The notes under the pieces were generated by a model. The model did no database searches and was not told where the DNA came from. It worked only from the letters and a program-made list of their open reading frames with translations. 33,297 nucleotides of DNA, from contig CAJXJW010000014.1 in assembly GCA_913055625.1 (NCBI GenBank), forward strand, positions 1 to 33,297. The letters are read 5' to 3'. This document shows positions 32,055 to 33,297 of this stretch, piece after piece; positions within the stretch are counted from its first letter, which is position 1, and each line of letters opens with the position of its first letter. The position numbers and the translations under genes are program-made. This stretch comes from an uncultured Pseudomonadota bacterium (GTDB lineage: Bacteria > Pseudomonadota > Gammaproteobacteria > Steroidobacterales > Woeseiaceae).

Positions 32055-32570
32055 ATGATACGTGAACTGCACCAGGAACTCGGTATACCCGCGGACTACG
32101 GCCGTCCCGGCGGGCCGCCCGCGTACGCCGAGGCGGCCGATCTCGTCGACGTGGGCCCGAACCTCGTCGGGCGCATGCAGCGGCTCACGCCGCTCGCGGC
32201 GGAGCGCTGGCGGGACATGGTGGCCGCCGCCGCCGACGACGGGGTGGTGCTGCTGATCGTGTCCGGCTTTCGCAGCGTGGACTACCAGGCGGGGTTGATC
32301 CGCAACAAGCTGGCGAACGGCCGGACCATTGCGGAGATCCTGAGCGTCAACGCAGCGCCGGGGTACAGCGAGCACCACACCGGCGCGGCCGTGGACATTG
32401 CCACGCCCGGGTCTCGGCCGCTGACCGAGGAATTCGAGCAGACTCAGGCATTTGCGTGGCTCGAGGCCCACGCCGGCCGCTTCGGCTACTCGCTCACCTA
32501 CCGGCGAGGCGACCCGCACGGCTTCATCTACGAGCCCTGGCACTGGTCGATCAAGGGAGACGTCGGTTGA
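32055..32570 (+). CDS. M15-family peptidase (D-alanyl-D-alanine carboxypeptidase type)
   Basis: The 171-residue protein has the VanY-type zinc peptidase motifs: SGFRS (70-74), SEHHTGAAVD (105-114; ligands His107 and Asp114) and EPWHW (160-164; Glu160 and His163). Such enzymes cut the terminal D-alanine from peptidoglycan precursors. There is no signal peptide: the frame starts MIRELHQELGIPADYG. It would thus be cytoplasmic or the start is further upstream, where no convincing site exists. A cytoplasmic role in recycling of D-Ala peptides is possible. The ribosome binding site is weak (GAGCCCGA). Confidence 0.85.
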   Translation: MIRELHQELGIPADYGRPGGPPAYAEAADLVDVGPNLVGRMQRLTPLAAERWRDMVAAAADDGVVLLIVSGFRSVDYQAGLIRNKLANGRTIAEILSVNAAPGYSEHHTGAAVDIATPGSRPLTEEFEQTQAFAWLEAHAGRFGYSLTYRRGDPHGFIYEPWHWSIKGDVG

Positions 32571-32626
32571 TCCGTCCCGGTCGCGGGGAGCCGGGCGAAT
32601 CCGTGAAAATTAGGCGTGGCTGGCTG

Positions 32627-32655
32627 TTGACACTGGCTTGGGGCGATTGGACAAT
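32627..32655 (+). promoter_or_regulatory. sigma-70 promoter of the tRNA-tuf operon
   Basis: A perfect TTGACA (32627-32632), a 17-base spacer and GACAAT (32650-32655) lie 17 bases before the 5' end of tRNA-Tyr. This is a strong promoter, as expected for stable RNA. Confidence 0.7.
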
Positions 32656-32672
32656 AGCCGGCTTGTGTCCGC

Positions 32673-32757
32673 GGAGGGGTACTCAAGCGGTCAACGAGGG
32701 CAGACTGTAAATCTGCTGGCTATGCCTACGTAGGTTCGAATCCTACCCCCTCCACCA
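32673..32757 (+). tRNA. tRNA-Tyr (GTA)
   Basis: An 85-base type II tRNA. The acceptor stem GGAGGGG pairs with CCCCTCC, discriminator A and encoded CCA follow. The anticodon GTA is at 32707-32709. A long variable arm (CTGGCTATGCCTACG region) and T-loop GGTTCGAATCC are present. Such a tRNA Tyr precedes tRNA-Gly, tRNA-Thr and tuf in many beta- and gammaproteobacteria. Confidence 0.97.
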
Positions 32758-32972
32758 CGACCTTTGGCAAGCGGCCCGGGAAGGTGGATCGAGTATAGCA
32801 GGGTTTTGATCGCGCGCAGTCAAGGCAGACGACTCCGCAGACACAATGACAACGTGAACCGGGTTGGCGGTTTCACCACGGAAAATTGAGAGATTCCTTA
32901 AGTCCGGACGGTTTGGAAATTCCGCTGTCAGGACTTTTGTACGCCTGAAAAACAGGCGCCACTGAGTGACAG
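32758..32972 (+). other. spacer between tRNA-Tyr and tRNA-Gly
   Basis: This 215-base spacer is longer than usual for the operon. It contains a bulged stem (AAGTCC at 32900-32905 with GGACTT at 32931-32936, followed by TT) and a 6-bp hairpin CGCCTG-AAAAA-CAGGCG at 32942-32958. These could be processing sites or a weak terminator. No gene is seen. Confidence 0.4.
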
Positions 32973-33046
<74 letters not shown>

Positions 33047-33078
33047 GGCTTGGCTACTGAGGAATGAGCCCGGGACAA

Positions 33079-33297
<219 letters not shown>

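Noticed and set aside
32942..32958. Hairpin CGCCTG-AAAAA-CAGGCG as terminator before tRNA-Gly
   Set aside because: No T-run follows, and the downstream tRNA genes and tuf need read-through.

Overview
The window is a high-GC, gene-dense piece of a proteobacterial chromosome, most likely a gammaproteobacterium. The evidence is the cmoA-cmoB pair, the tRNA-Tyr/tRNA-Gly/tRNA-Thr/tuf arrangement at the right edge, and the four-part Ada-AlkA and Bat proteins. I cannot assign a genus. There are no insertion sequences, phage genes or CRISPR arrays. Many genes start with GTG or TTG and overlap the preceding stop (ATGA, GTGA, TTGA, TGATG), so the operons are tightly packed.

Left part (1-9.5 kb): the first bases of a leftward gene sit under a good LexA box. 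A cold-shock protein gene with its own terminator and a small membrane protein follow. Then comes a leftward operon, fdhD-fdsG-fdsB-fdsA, for a cytoplasmic NAD-dependent molybdenum formate dehydrogenase, with a GNAT acetyltransferase gene 1 nt behind it. A Tat-exported HiPIP gene diverges from fdhD across an intergenic region with a Fur-like site and a direct repeat. A PLP aminotransferase follows.

Middle (9.5-24 kb): a four-gene leftward envelope cluster encodes a lipoprotein, a DUF192 protein, a ferric-reductase-like membrane protein and a Sel1-like protein. Next is a complete rightward MoxR/Bat operon: MoxR ATPase, DUF58, DUF4381, BatA, a BatB-BatC fusion with a poly-Gln tract, and BatD. 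It is followed by a glyoxalase, a HAD phosphatase coupled to an alpha/beta hydrolase, and an alkylation-repair pair (Ada-AlkA hybrid glycosylase plus Ogt). A REP-like hairpin separates this pair from a leftward SLC13 transporter and flavin-nucleotide-binding protein pair.

Right part (25.5-33.3 kb): the gap upstream of a cupin-like lipoprotein holds a run of strong hairpins ending in a classical terminator, a candidate small RNA or attenuator leader. Next is the most unusual locus of the window. It is a 960-residue protein that joins a GNAT domain, an FAD-linked oxidase and a methyltransferase, followed by a GbsR/MarR-type regulator. A perfect 30-bp palindrome precedes the regulator, and an 11-bp identical half-site lies upstream of the fusion gene. 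The window ends with cmoA-cmoB, an M15 peptidase without a signal peptide, three tRNA genes and the start of tuf.

Most promising leads: the three-domain fusion with its regulator and operator, the structured RNA at about 25.64-25.92 kb, and the LexA-controlled gene cut by the left edge.
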